DNA of 64,000 bases. It comes from Nymphaea colorata (taxonomy: Eukaryota > Streptophyta > Magnoliopsida > Nymphaeales > Nymphaeaceae). The notes under the pieces are model-generated. The model searched no databases. It saw only the letters and a program-made list of their open reading frames with translations, and was not told the origin of the DNA. Below are positions 40,339 through 51,400 of the stretch, piece after piece. The stretch spans positions 19,917,035 through 19,981,034 of the forward strand of contig NC_045149.1 of the NCBI RefSeq assembly GCF_008831285.2, given 5' to 3'. How positions within the stretch are numbered: position 1 is the first letter of the stretch; every line of letters begins with the position of its first letter. A program made the translations under genes and the position numbers.

Positions 40339-41600
40339 GACCCGGCCGCTCGACGTCCGGCGGGCGAACTTTACCGTCGGGGGAGGTCTGGGCGGAGTGG
40401 ACTTCTTTGAGGGGAGTTGTTCAGTGCTGGGTCCATGGAAGGTCGAGATGTTGGTCCGGAGGCGGGAGTCGTGGTTGGTAGGACGGGGACGGGCTACCTT
40501 GCATCACAAAGGTTCGGCTCTAGCAGCTCGGGGAGTCGAGGCACCGGGGAATGGAACTTCGGCTTCACGTGGAACATATTATAGAACCACAAACTCTTAA
40601 TATGTACCAAGATGAACACCCTGCAAAACAAAGAAGATGAACTTAAAATCAAGGGTGGTTGTATATGAAAAATTGAAATTAGCCGACTACATGGTTTTTT
40701 TTTTTAAAAAAAAAACTTCTGCATTATTGCATTGCATGACTAAAATCTGAGACCAATCAATTACCATCATCGAATGAATCATTTGCAATGATTTTTAACA
40801 CTGACCAAACCATCTGGCTATGGAGATTGGTCGACATTGCATGGCTATTCGTTTTTAACAATATGCATTGTTCCGATGGTGATTTGCTGTATAGATTTTG
40901 ATACTTCTCTCCTCGAAATGGCAAGTTATGAGAATCATGCAGCAGATAAAACATTACCCCCCGTTATCAGTCTCAAGAAGAACAGTGAAAATGGTATGTA
41001 AATTGCTATAATATTGACACTGTCTAGCATTGTCAATAACTGAGATTAAGTTTGTCATCAAAGTTTCTATCTACCCAACAAAAATTAGATGAGAGAATTA
41101 GTTAGGAGAAATCTTATGTTATGCAAGATTCTAGACGGTAAACAAAGTTCAAATATAACTACGAATTACTAAACCACGACTTTTATGCAAAAATGTATTA
41201 AACTCAATTCCGACGAGGGCAGAAAAATCAGAAGATTGAGTACCAGAAGAATACAGGTGAAAACAGGAAGTTCATCTTTGAATTGATCGATGATTCTCCA
41301 GATTCTTCTTCGGCCGCTTCATCGTGCATGCAAAATAACCTGCAAAAGAAACTTGTTTTCTTCAATTCCGTAACCATTCGAAACGAAACAAGCGATCTCT
41401 GATAAGAACAAAGCATTTGAACCATCAAAAGCTCAATCCTCAGCAGATTTACCAAAACAGAGTAGCGATAAGGAATCAAGTGAATTTGAAGAAGATGAAG
41501 CAAGAAAAGGAAGAAGAAGAAGATCTTAAACCTCAGCCAGAGAGAGATAGGGAGAGAGAGAGAGAGAGAGGTTGAGGTTGTGGAAGCTGCAAGGTTGGAG
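40339..41600 (-). promoter_or_regulatory. CSLD 5' leader region with probable leader intron and GA tract
   Basis: 40,339-40,510 is coding-like sequence upstream of the usable Met (see the frame break at 40,411-40,414). On the minus strand TTTTGCAG|GG at about 40,621 is a good acceptor, suggesting an intron in the leader. A purine tract (GA)10 at 41,551-41,570 marks a probable transcription-start-proximal region. The whole block is repeated in unit 2 (61,109-62,210). No donor or TATA box was fixed. Confidence 0.45.
40411..40414 (-). other. Probable 1-base deletion in the CSLD N-terminal coding region (4 C instead of 5)
   Basis: On the coding strand, ATGGACCCAGCACTGAAC (from 40,436) leads into CCCC here. 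The unit 2 copy has CTGAACAACTCCCCCTCC with five C and stays open into the conserved SKKS..PPRPPPTVKFARRTS segment. With four C, this start is out of frame and meets TAA after 21 codons. Confidence 0.7.
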
Positions 41601-41999
41601 GGGGAATGGTGACCGTTGAGACCACCCCATTTTTATCACCCATTGACTCGGGCTCACCGGTCAGGCAAAAAGACAATATTATTGCCTTTCCTTTATGAAA
41701 TTATCCAATAGTCCTCGTCTCGTCTTGCAATTCAAGGCCTGTTTGGTTACCCATAAAATTGGTTTATTTTTCCTAGTCCTGCGGACATCTTATCCCTTTC
41801 TACTCCTTTTTATATAGAATTAGGCCTGGGCCGCCATGGTCCCTGCCCTTCTGTCTCTTGCTCCCTGCTGCTCTTCCTCCGTCTCCCGGAGGGGTGAACG
41901 GCGGCGATTCTGACACTGGACGACTGCCGGAGGATCATCCACAGCGTTGACTCGAACGGCAACGGCTTGGTTGGGTTGGACTTGACAAACGCGACCGTC

Positions 42000-42165
42000 G
42001 AAAGAAGGCTCAACCGGGCCGGGTCGGGCCCGAGCCGAGACCTGGGATATTGGGCCGGGATATCGGGCGAGCCCAGGGTCAGCCCACCTGGGATATTGGG
42101 CCAGGATATCGGGCGAGCCCAGGGTCAATGGGCTGACCCCGCCCGATGCCCACCCCACACCCACA
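42000..42165. repeat. GC-rich 48-bp tandem repeat in the CSLD upstream region
   Basis: CCTGGGATATTGGGCC(G/A)GGA followed by TATCGGGCGAGCCCAGGGTCA occurs twice with a period of about 48 bp, flanked by GGGCCGGGTCGGGCCCGAG. It belongs by composition to the GC-rich dispersed family at 12.6, 14.6 and 18.7 kb. It is not seen at the matching place in unit 2 (about 62.5 kb). Confidence 0.7.
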
Positions 42166-42753
42166 GTTGCTAGTATAGTTGGTGGGGCTGGTAGTATTTT
42201 TAGCCGTAACTTTTACTAAAAAAGTCTGACAACTTGTTGGAAAACTTTGTGGTAGCGGCTTTCACATGTTTGGAAAGATGGGGAAAGCTATCACTCCTTT
42301 CCCTTCGGTTCACGATATTTCATATTCTTTAAAAGACATGCACCAAACTTTTTACTGCCCCTTATGCTTTACCTAGGTGTGGCTCTCCATTTTTTCCGTT
42401 CCCCATTCCTGAAGGTATACTAAAATTTTTACCATCCCAAGTACAAGCCATTCACGTTTTGGCTCGTAGATAATTAATATGGAAATTCTATCCACCGTTT
42501 GTTTGTTTTGCACTTCAAATGAGTAAAATTTTCCCATGTTGGGCGCACTAAATTTTTCGTATATCTAGGATTAACAAGTAGAAATATGGAGGCAAACGCC
42601 CTTAATTAATTTAATGTCCTTCACACCTGCAATGAAAGTTAAACTAAACGACAATGAGTTGCAATTCCCTCTTCGTCTAGCAAAAGCACAAAACTAGAAA
42701 TTGTAACCATGAAAATGAAAGTTTCTATCCTTAGATGCGGTCGACATATGCAG

Positions 42754-45700
42754 TCTTTATCATATTGCGAACAGACGATGGAATTAGATACCGGAACGCA
42801 AGAATAAAGGATGGAGTTAATGAATACAATTTGCGTATAAGTTTTATGCAAGGACATAGCACGTAAATGTGACGTGAAAGTTACATATTTTAGTACTTAA
42901 GATTTCATAAGTTAAAGTGAGGGTTGGAGCCAGAAATTTTGTTGTTTATGAAGCACTAAATATGTAGGTAACAAATTTTCAATTGGCCTTGGGGCAGTGA
43001 CTCAGGTCTCGTGGAGTTGATACATATAATATAATTGAACTCCAATCTATTCAGATTTGATCATTAAAAACAAGGTTTTAGATTGGGCTCATGGGGCATA
43101 TGGCCCACACAGCTTTCATCTACCTCCGCCCTTGAGCGAAATAGACCTACCTCCCCACTGGAGGCTCAATCCCCCTCCTAACCTCTTGTCGTCTCAACAC
43201 CTATTTGCTTCTTTTCCTTTCTAGATTAACTCTGCGAAGAACATTTGAAACATAAATCACATTTAACATTTAAATCTAAATATGTGGATAAACTCTCTAT
43301 GTCCTCTAAATACATTATTTAGAAAACCCATATTTTTGTTCTAAGAAGCATGATATGGTTATTGATATTGTTTATAGATTCAACAATTAAAGATTGAATA
43401 TCTTACACTACATCTCCTGAAACAAGGACATGCTGTTCTTCAAGCGTGTTTTACTAATATGTGTTATAAAAATGCAATGTTTTCCCTTATCAAACACCTT
43501 CCAAGATTATATGTTTGCTCCTTGCATATTTAACCATGGACTCATGTTTTTCAAAATAATGTTTGGGTTAAGCAGATCTCGACCTGTTCTTGGGATATCA
43601 AAGCATGAATGTTGGTTTGAAGCTCTCGCGATATCAGGTCCTCAAAATTTTATGTTGAAGATACTTAAACTCACCCCTTAGCTGCATTCCATTGTCATGA
43701 ACCTTTGAGGATGTGTTTGTTTCACCATGGATCCGAGATTCGTGGCGAATTGAGATCACACATGATTTCAGATTCGTGAGTTTAGGTCAGACCTAATTTC
43801 AATACAGCTTAGGATATGAGAGCTGAGGCTATCAAACACTACCTTGAGGAGCACCAACGTACAGGATCAAAGGCATGAGGACTTCTCATGTATTCATTTT
43901 GGCATCTGCCTACAGATCATGAGTTCGCCGGAATCCGGGAGCTTGAACCGGGATTTTTCTCGGAATCAAGCTTCTAAATATGTGATCTATAGGATTCAAT
44001 TTCACCTTTAGAAATGAATTCGAGCTCATCATATTAAGTACGTTGACCAAAAGACTTGCATCCAAAAATTCAAGGGTGTCTTCCCCAGTTTTGATCCCCT
44101 CCCCGTCAACTAGGCATTCATAAATCTACGTGGTTTTATATTAAAACAGTGTAAGAGGAATTGAATAAAACATACTCAACAAGGATCCCTAAGGGAATTG
44201 GTCCAACTGGATTGAATAAGAGCTGGCAGACGACAAGCCTGTGTTTTGATTCATCAAGGGCCAATTAACTCTTTGTGCTGCAAACGACCGATACATAAGT
44301 TGAAGCATAACAGGAGTGGCATCTTGAGGCACTGACGCAAGTCGTATTCTAAGAATAAGGGGTCAAGTGGGGGGCTTCGGCCTTCTTCGGGTGGTGGGTC
44401 AAACCCGCTCACCCGAAACATACTTTGAAAAAGTTAAAAAAAGGCGAATTGTGTCTTTGAAGATTCTACAAAGTAAAAAACCTTTGAAAGCAATTTTGAA
44501 GATCACTTTCCATCTTGATTTACTTATTAAAAGAAGGGTGAGGTCCACTCCATTGACAATGTGGCTTCATTCAAAGAGGAAACTTCAATGAAGTACGTGA
44601 GAAGGAAATTATATGTAAATGAATCAAACTGAGGATACCAAGTTAGCTGTTAATTAATTCGTGTTTGTTCCCTTGTCAAAGTTCTAACACCTGATGCGAG
44701 CCACTAGCCTTTTCGGCCATTGGGTACATGTTTCGTGATCGGAATCTGGTCATCATATTCTTGACTAATTTGCAGTTGGGTATGCTTTAAGACTCGAGTT
44801 TAAATCAATCTAACTAACTTTTCTTGTATTAATAAGCCAGGGGGGCACAAACATCTAGGAAAATAAAGATAATAAAATGTTAATAAATTAAATATATAAA
44901 AAATTATATCACAAATATTGTTCTTGTCAATGACTTGCGATTCTATTTCAGTTAAAAAAAATATAGATATCTAATTCAGTTCGGATTTTGTCACAAATAG
45001 GATATATATTTATATATATTCATTTATAATAATCGTAACCATCATTTATAACTAAAATATTTTAAGTTACTAGAATACTAATGGAACAAGTGCATGTTCA
45101 AATTAAATAAGAATTGGTGCTTGCATTTACTTATCCTTTTCCAGGAAATATTTAAATGAAAATCTTATTATTCTCATTCCAACATTACACGAACATCTTG
45201 TCAATACCGGCGGAGCTAGAAGCTAAAGGGCACTAATGATAAATCTTAAATTTTTAATGGGCATCAACATGTAAATGAGACAAGCTCTAAGGTGTTAATA
45301 TAAAAATAATGTGGATAATTGCTCACACCTGCCTCTGCCTACGGGTGAACATGAGTTGAGCCGAGCTAGAGTTCATTCTGCTCTAGCTCTGCTTGACTAA
45401 CGAAACTTCGAACTCGAGAAAAGCTTGATGGAAGTCAGTTACGTATTGAAATCGAGCTCTACTCGATTAAGGCTCGATAAACTCGTTTGAATAGAATTGA
45501 TATTCATCATTATATGTAGAACTCAAACTCAACTTGATTAAGGCTCAACAAACTCGTTTGAATAGAATTGATATTCATTGTTAAGTGTTGAGCTCGAGCT
45601 CGACTCGATTAAAGCTCGACAAACTCAGAAACTCGTTTGAATATATTAACTTGATTAAGTCTTGACAAACTCGATCAAGGCTTGAGCTTAACTAGACAGT

Positions 45701-45899
45701 TATACGTTGAGCTTGAACTCAACTCGACACAAGCCCGAACTCGACACTTATATGTTATATGTTAAGCCCGAACTCCACTCGATTATTTGAGTGATCATTA
45801 ATAAACTCAAGCTCGACTTGTTAAAAATGGGATTCAGATTTGTGATGTTCACTGGCTAACAGTGGTGGAGGTGGAGCAGAAAAATTATTTGGAATTTGG
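42754..45899. other. Left non-coding part of unit 2
   Basis: Mostly the duplicate of 23,294-27,080, with no gene recognised. It includes a 'GTTTGAT' family piece (43,715-43,850), an old GC-rich word block GGGCTTCGGCCTTCTTCGGG (44,372; twin at about 26,158), and unit-2-specific DNA from about 45,150 to 45,850. Confidence 0.6.
45340..45830. repeat. Degenerate tandem array of CTCGA-rich repeats
   Basis: Repeats of ACTCGTTTGAATAGAATTGA TATTCAT and GAGCTCGAGCTCGACTCGAT recur with a loose period of roughly 70-90 bp (45,480, 45,550 and 45,630). The array is present in unit 2 and absent from the matching part of unit 1, so it is a later insertion or expansion. It is non-coding. Confidence 0.6.
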
Positions 45900-46240
45900 A
45901 AGGGCATTCTGACAGGTGCCTTTGATTGTGAAGGCGCCCATCTTCCCCTCCCTCGCGCTGTCCTCTGTGCTTCTGGTAAGCCACCATTACGGGGAGTCAA
46001 ACTTTCGTTTTCCCCTTTTCTTATTTATCAAGAAATTGCAAGTCAACTTCAGCTTTTCTTTAATCCTTATTTACTGGGTCTTCTATTTCTTCTTCTAGTT
46101 GACGATGATTCGACAAATTGTATTTAATTTTTTGATCCACCGTTGGAGTTCAAATTTGGGGCCTTATTTTGGTTGAAGAATGATTATGGATCTGGAGAGC
46201 TATTGAAATCCGCAATTTGTTGTTATTTAGAGAGATTGAG

Positions 46241-46711
46241 ATGCAAAATACGAGAATTCGATCGGTTAGCCGGACAGGTCGAGTCGATCTCCGGCATCGT
46301 CCTTTGACTGCTGAGGTCAAGGCTTTGGATTCCGATGATCATGGGGGAAAAATGAAGGACGGGACGGTGAGGAGGTGCGAGTATCTCGCCGTCTTCTTCT
46401 TCGGAATCGGGTGCTTTTTCTTGGGAACCTACTGGAAATCCCTCGAATTTCATGTACCGTTCGCGTTAATCGGGAACTCCCAGGACGCCGGATTCTCTAT
46501 CCAGAATGACACCGAGAGGGTGGTGGGTCAGTTCTTTCAGGAGTTCCGCTTATGTGAATTTCACCATGCGTTCTGGCTATGCATCACTTTCATTCAAATT
46601 TCTTACTACAGCAGGCAAACATGTGATCAAAGGAAGTTTGATGAGAAGGGTGAGATTGACTACCAATCTTTACGAGGACAACACTATGGGAAAGCTCAAA
46701 TTGTATACTAA
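46241..46711 (+). pseudogene. PMT10/11/12-like relic with 4.2-kb internal deletion (chimeric 156-aa ORF)
   Basis: The first about 103 codons match the start of the intact PMT gene (29,147-29,455; offset 17,094): same MQNTRIR start, basic tail, anchor [15 protein letters not shown] and stem region. At 46,547-46,549 (CGC) the sequence jumps to the equivalent of 33,640 in unit 1, in the PMT 3' flank, removing the rest of exon 1, all other exons and the stop. The frame continues into former 3'-flank sequence (LCEFHHAFWLC...) and stops at 46,711. All methyltransferase motifs are gone. If translated it would be a short type II membrane protein; I treat it as a pseudogene. Confidence 0.93.
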
Positions 46712-48388
46712 CAAAGTTGAAAATTAATCAAGCGTCCTCTACCTGATATCCTGCATATCCCCTTCTTACTGCCTGCTCGCCACCCTATGATTCAAAAAGA
46801 CCTGTGCAAGCAAGAATCCAAGAGTTTAACGCAATTGGAGGAGGGTACTGAACCTGTTGAAAGCTCCTTATGGGTTCAATCCGTATTACATCCTCTTGCT
46901 AACTAGAGAAGTTTGTAAACGGATATTTCGGCAAGGGTTACAGAGGTTCTTAAATTAGAGTGTCGGCAGCTGCGGTCACAGCCTGATGCTGGATTAACAT
47001 GGTACACCTTGTCTAGCTAGAGAACGTGTGGTCCTTCATATAAAGTACATAACTCCACGGAGCCGAAGATGATCCACTTGATGTGGGTCTGTTGGGGCCG
47101 ACTGAAACTAGTGTAATGGCTCGGACCTAGCAAGTAACGGTTAGCAAGTCACATAACTCCAACTTGAATCTGGCTGAACCTGATTAAGCACTCCCCAATC
47201 TTGTCATATGATGAATGAATCGAGTCCTTGCTAGAAGCTGACCCCAAGTTTGTTCGAGTTTTGGTAATTGTGAAATCATGCACCGCGCTGCTTAGTGCCC
47301 TTGCTTGCCTCTCTCCTGCTTATTATGTTGCATCTGATGGAGGCAGATCTGCAGGGGTAAACACCACTGCGATTCGGGATGAGGGAAGGGGCTAGCTTAG
47401 GCATGTTAGATGGACTTCCCCTCAAGGACAACAGTAGCTTTGGGGATTACGAGCAGCCAGACGGATTAAAGTCGTTTCGTCAAGTTTTTCCAGTGCCCAT
47501 GTTTAGTCAGTCTAATTTAGTTAACTGGGAAAAACTTAAAAAGCTTAGTTTAATAGACTTTTTGAGAGCCTTTGGGGCCATTTGGCAACACGAACACTAA
47601 TACAGTTTCACAAACCAGCCACAAAAAAACACTACATTCTAGTGCAATATGAATCAGACCTAATCTTTAAGACTGATTCATAAAACACTAATATACTAGG
47701 TTCCTATTGCAAAACATCCCCTTTGGGGTCTCCTATAAACCTCCCATGAAGTGGTTAAAAAAGGTGGGGGAAATGTAGTAAAGGTGCCTCGCTCTTGTTA
47801 ATTGAAGCTTCAATTATATTCGCACATAAGGCCGCACTTCACAAAGTGATGCCTGGTAGCCTCTTCACGCTTTCTTTAATGGCGATACAAAATTAAGCTA
47901 GGATGGTCACCATTTGTTCTTCCTGTTCCTGAAACACGATGAAGAGGGCATCTTGTTCCTGGACGAATCAATCACTTCTAATTCACAGTCATAACCCGCC
48001 CACCACACCAATCCTTTTGAGAAGAGCATCTTTTACCGGATGTCATAAAGCCTATCAATGCTTGAACTTCAACATCAAAGCTTAAACCACCTTTAATTTG
48101 GAAAGTTTCTGGTCAAGCTTCAAAAAAACGGGCCGAACAATGGATCCAACATTTAGATGATCTTTAGATCTGACAATCTATCAAATCGTCAAGGAATAAA
48201 AAGTAGATCCAGCTGCCAATAGGCCTGAGCTTCGAGTCTTTGAACTGGGTGAAATGGGTACGCAGAAATCATGAAACACTAAGCAAACGAAGCAGCTCCC
48301 ATGCTCACATATTTTCTTCCCACAAACCCAAGTTGGCAACTTATTAGCGAGCATACATATAGCTCATTTATGCATTATTACCAACAGT
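46712..48388. other. PMT 3'-flank duplicate with nested insertions
   Basis: It aligns with 33,800-34,821 of unit 1. Relative to unit 1 it contains about 474 extra bp (47,381-47,854) between GGGAT and GGTAGCC, holding a 73-aa frame without known domains, and about 180 extra bp (48,113-48,290). The block ends at 48,388, where collinearity with unit 1 stops and the M20 gene segment begins. Confidence 0.7.
47577..47719. mobile_element. Possible hAT-like MITE nested in the unit 2 insertion
   Basis: The left end GCCATTTGGCAACA and the reverse complement of the right end, GGATGTTTTGCAATA, are imperfect inverted repeats. Both sides carry CCTTTGGG (47,569-47,576 and 47,720-47,727), an 8-bp direct repeat. 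Low-complexity flanks weaken the call. Confidence 0.4.
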
Positions 48389-48450
48389 AGTAAGAAACAA
48401 AAGGAATGGCATGCACTGCACCTTCTGAGGACCCGCCGCATGCCTGCAGC

Positions 48451-51400
48451 TCAGTTGGCAGCTTCTTCCAATCGGGAAATAATACTGACAAAGATCCTGA
48501 AACCTTGCTCCATATCAGGAAGAAGGCAATACTCATTCTTTGCATGGTAAGTTGACATCAAACCTGCAGATACCAAACCACCAAGAGAATCATGTCCACA
48601 ACCAAGATATTACCGAGCAGAGAGAGAGGGAGTTCTAATTCAAAATGGCAGATGGTACTGTGAAAATGTAAGACCATGCCAGCAACGAGAAGAAAGCAAA
48701 AAAACGGCATCAAACAACATTAAAGATGACATATAACGACAGTAAAACTGGTGCATTGGACAAAGCATCAGAAAAAGACACCAAGCTTGACTTTCTGTGA
48801 AAACAAGAAAAACACAGCAGCCAGAAAATCCATGAATCGACCTGGTCTGAAGTGGCTAAAAAATTTAAAAAGGGAATCCTATGCTCAAAACTAACTAAAT
48901 ATGAAGGCAATCTGGGTTCACATGCATTCTTTCAGTTGTAGCTAACGTGATCAGCTTGTCAGTTGTGTCAAACAGATTACGCCAATCTCAGTCACAAGAT
49001 TTATTGACTTCGGTTGGTGATGACATGAATGGCTTCAATCTGTTGTGAATACATAAGCTTCAAATTTTGATAATAGCCAGACAGATGTATATAATTCACT
49101 TGGTGATCCAATTTCATTTTCTCCTCGTGCCACATATATCCATGAACTAATGTCCAGAGTATATCAGAAACTGCATGATTCAGGGAATATCAGGACATTT
49201 TTAGTTCATGGCAAAGCTTATTTCCTGGTCTCCAGAATAATACGTACCATATCCTGCAGTTTGAACATCAAATCCTTCATCCTGAGAATCAAATGAGAAA
49301 CGTCAAAGGCTTGGAGATCTATAAGTCGGTCAACAGAAATATGATTGGTAATTTGGTACTAACCTGTAACTCTCGAATCAAAGGCAAGCTCCCTGTGATA
49401 GAGTATGGCTTCACATACCCAACAACTTCCTCTGTAGCTTTGCATAGAACGTGATAACCAAGAGAGTCAAGACTACATGCAACTCCTGGCTTCATGTCCT
49501 CATCAAATGTGATATGAAGTCTGAAGAAAATAAATAGGGTTAAGGTCATGGTGAAGAGCACGCAAACGAAGAATAATTTCAGAGTCCGAAGATGGACCTT
49601 CCTGTTAGATTTTCTTCAAGAACAACATATTTTGAGACGGGCCCTCTGGTATCCAGCTTCTCTATATTGTTATTTATGTCATCCACATATTTCTCCAATT
49701 TCTTTGTGACATCTATTGGGCTGGAGAAAACAAAAATACATCCATAAGTTAAACAACTTCTGATCTCAAAGCATGTCAATAGGTGCCTAAAAACATATCT
49801 AGAAATGGAGACAACAGAAGAGAAGACAGGCTTTTCAATGACAATTTCTTGCAAGAAGAAAGCTTAGGAGTGCAGCACTCAAGGTGTGGAATACTTGCTT
49901 GTAGAAGGGTGTCAGCCTGCAAATCAGAAAACAAAATAAACTAAGAAATCAGAATATTAATGACCCAACCACAAAGAAAAAGGAAGAGAAACGATTGTTT
50001 TAGATACCAAAAAATGTACAAGTCCAATGTAAAGATCCAACCCAAAATGAAAGAAAGGTGCCTCGAATGATCAAGTACTGACTAACATGAGATGAAACTG
50101 ACAAATAGACTTAGACTGAATATTTTGATTATGCATTTACTAATAATTCATCAAATGCACAAAATTGTGGACAAAAAGTAAAAGTGAAGATTAGCCAAAA
50201 AAAAAAAAATCACTTACAAGAAAATACACATTTTTCCAAATACAAAGATGAACAAGTAGAAGAAGTGAAGAACAAATATAGTTTTGGCAGAAGAAAGTCT
50301 CACAGTAACAGCCTTAATAGCATCAGGGCTGTAAAAATTGATATTTTGTGTTCATTTAATGTAAAGGTTGCAGCATCTATAGTTTTTTTTTTTTTTTTTT
50401 TTTATGATAAGGAACCTCCAAGGGCTAAACACTTAAAGGGACTGCATGCTAAATGGCTTAAAGCAATTCAATTTCTTAATAAACTTCAGTTCTATATCTC
50501 TTCAGAAGGCATCATATGTCCTTAGAATTTAGCACCTAAATGCTATCTGAAACACAACTTAAAATACCACAAACCTGCAATCTCCTGAAATTGTGCATTC
50601 AGCTGGAATTTGATTCACACCGCCTCCTGGATCTACAAGAAACACAAGAACCTCAGCTCAATCGATTTCATACCTTGGACAAGGAAAGAAGAAAATAAAA
50701 TTCTACATAATAGAACACATACATCCATGGTTTAGAAAGTGAGATGAGCAAGGAGTTATAGCACAAAACTAGTTCTGCTATATAAATTATTGCATTTTTT
50801 CTACTTTTCTCTTATCATTTTTTTATTCTCCAAAAGTCCAGGTATAAGAAAAAGAAGGTTTTCTGCAGTTCACGGAACAGCTGGAGTTTGAAGTCTTTGG
50901 AACCATGAACTAAATATTGTGGCCTTCAAACTGGGCACTTTCTTTCTTATTTAATTTCTTACCAACCAAATTGAGAAAGATGAAGATTAAAATTCCTTTT
51001 TCCAGAAGGCATCCACTTTAACATGGGCTTCAAAGCAAAAATAAATGCATGGTGGTTGACACATCTCATACAAGTAAAAGTCTTTGAACTCAGAAAAGAA
51101 AGAGTATAACACTGAGACGGCAGTATTACAAGTCCATTGTGTTGGCTTCATAGTCGATGGTGTAGCAAACCCGTAAACCTTTTCCATCGGATGTGGAGGG
51201 AAATCTCTATAAAACCGTAATTGGATCTCTTTAAGAGCTTCCATGGCTAGTTCCAGAGGATTCACAGTCTGTACATGTAGAAATATCAGCAATTAATTAC
51301 AAAGGAAAAGCTGCAGATAAGTTACTCGAAGAAGGAACTATCTGACAGTGAAAAAAAAAAAAGCTAACTAGCAGGCAGTTGCTCTGATTATGCACACTCA

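Larger units (their letters stand above)
23294..42753 (+). repeat. Tandem segmental duplication, unit 1 (19,460 bp)
   Basis: Unit 1 aligns collinearly with unit 2 in long blocks. Matching landmarks: 23,294-23,440 with 42,754-42,900; 24,785-27,080 with 43,307-45,120; 28,800-29,455 with 45,900-46,549; 33,640-34,821 with 46,550-48,388; 34,822-35,510 with 54,618-55,310; 35,545-42,753 with 56,095-63,159. The left boundary reads TTTGCAG|TCTTTATC. It carries intact PMT and CSLD genes and lacks the M20 gene found in unit 2. Unit 1 also has about 1.06 kb (near 23,720-24,785) absent from unit 2. Confidence 0.93.

Noticed and set aside
40501-40512. Upstream ATG (ATGCAAGG) as the start of the unit 1 CSLD
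   Set aside because: It is followed by a stop (TGA) after about 23 codons and is out of frame with the CSLD; only the unit 2 pseudogene uses the equivalent ATG in frame.
47379-47600. 73-aa frame as a novel gene in unit 2
   Set aside because: It lies in a unit-specific insertion next to a probable MITE, has no recognised domain and no splice or conservation support.
49895-49916. Conventional GT donor (CAA|GTATTC) for M20 intron 6
   Set aside because: It shifts the frame into exon 7; only the GC donor at 49,898 keeps the conserved reading frame and total length.
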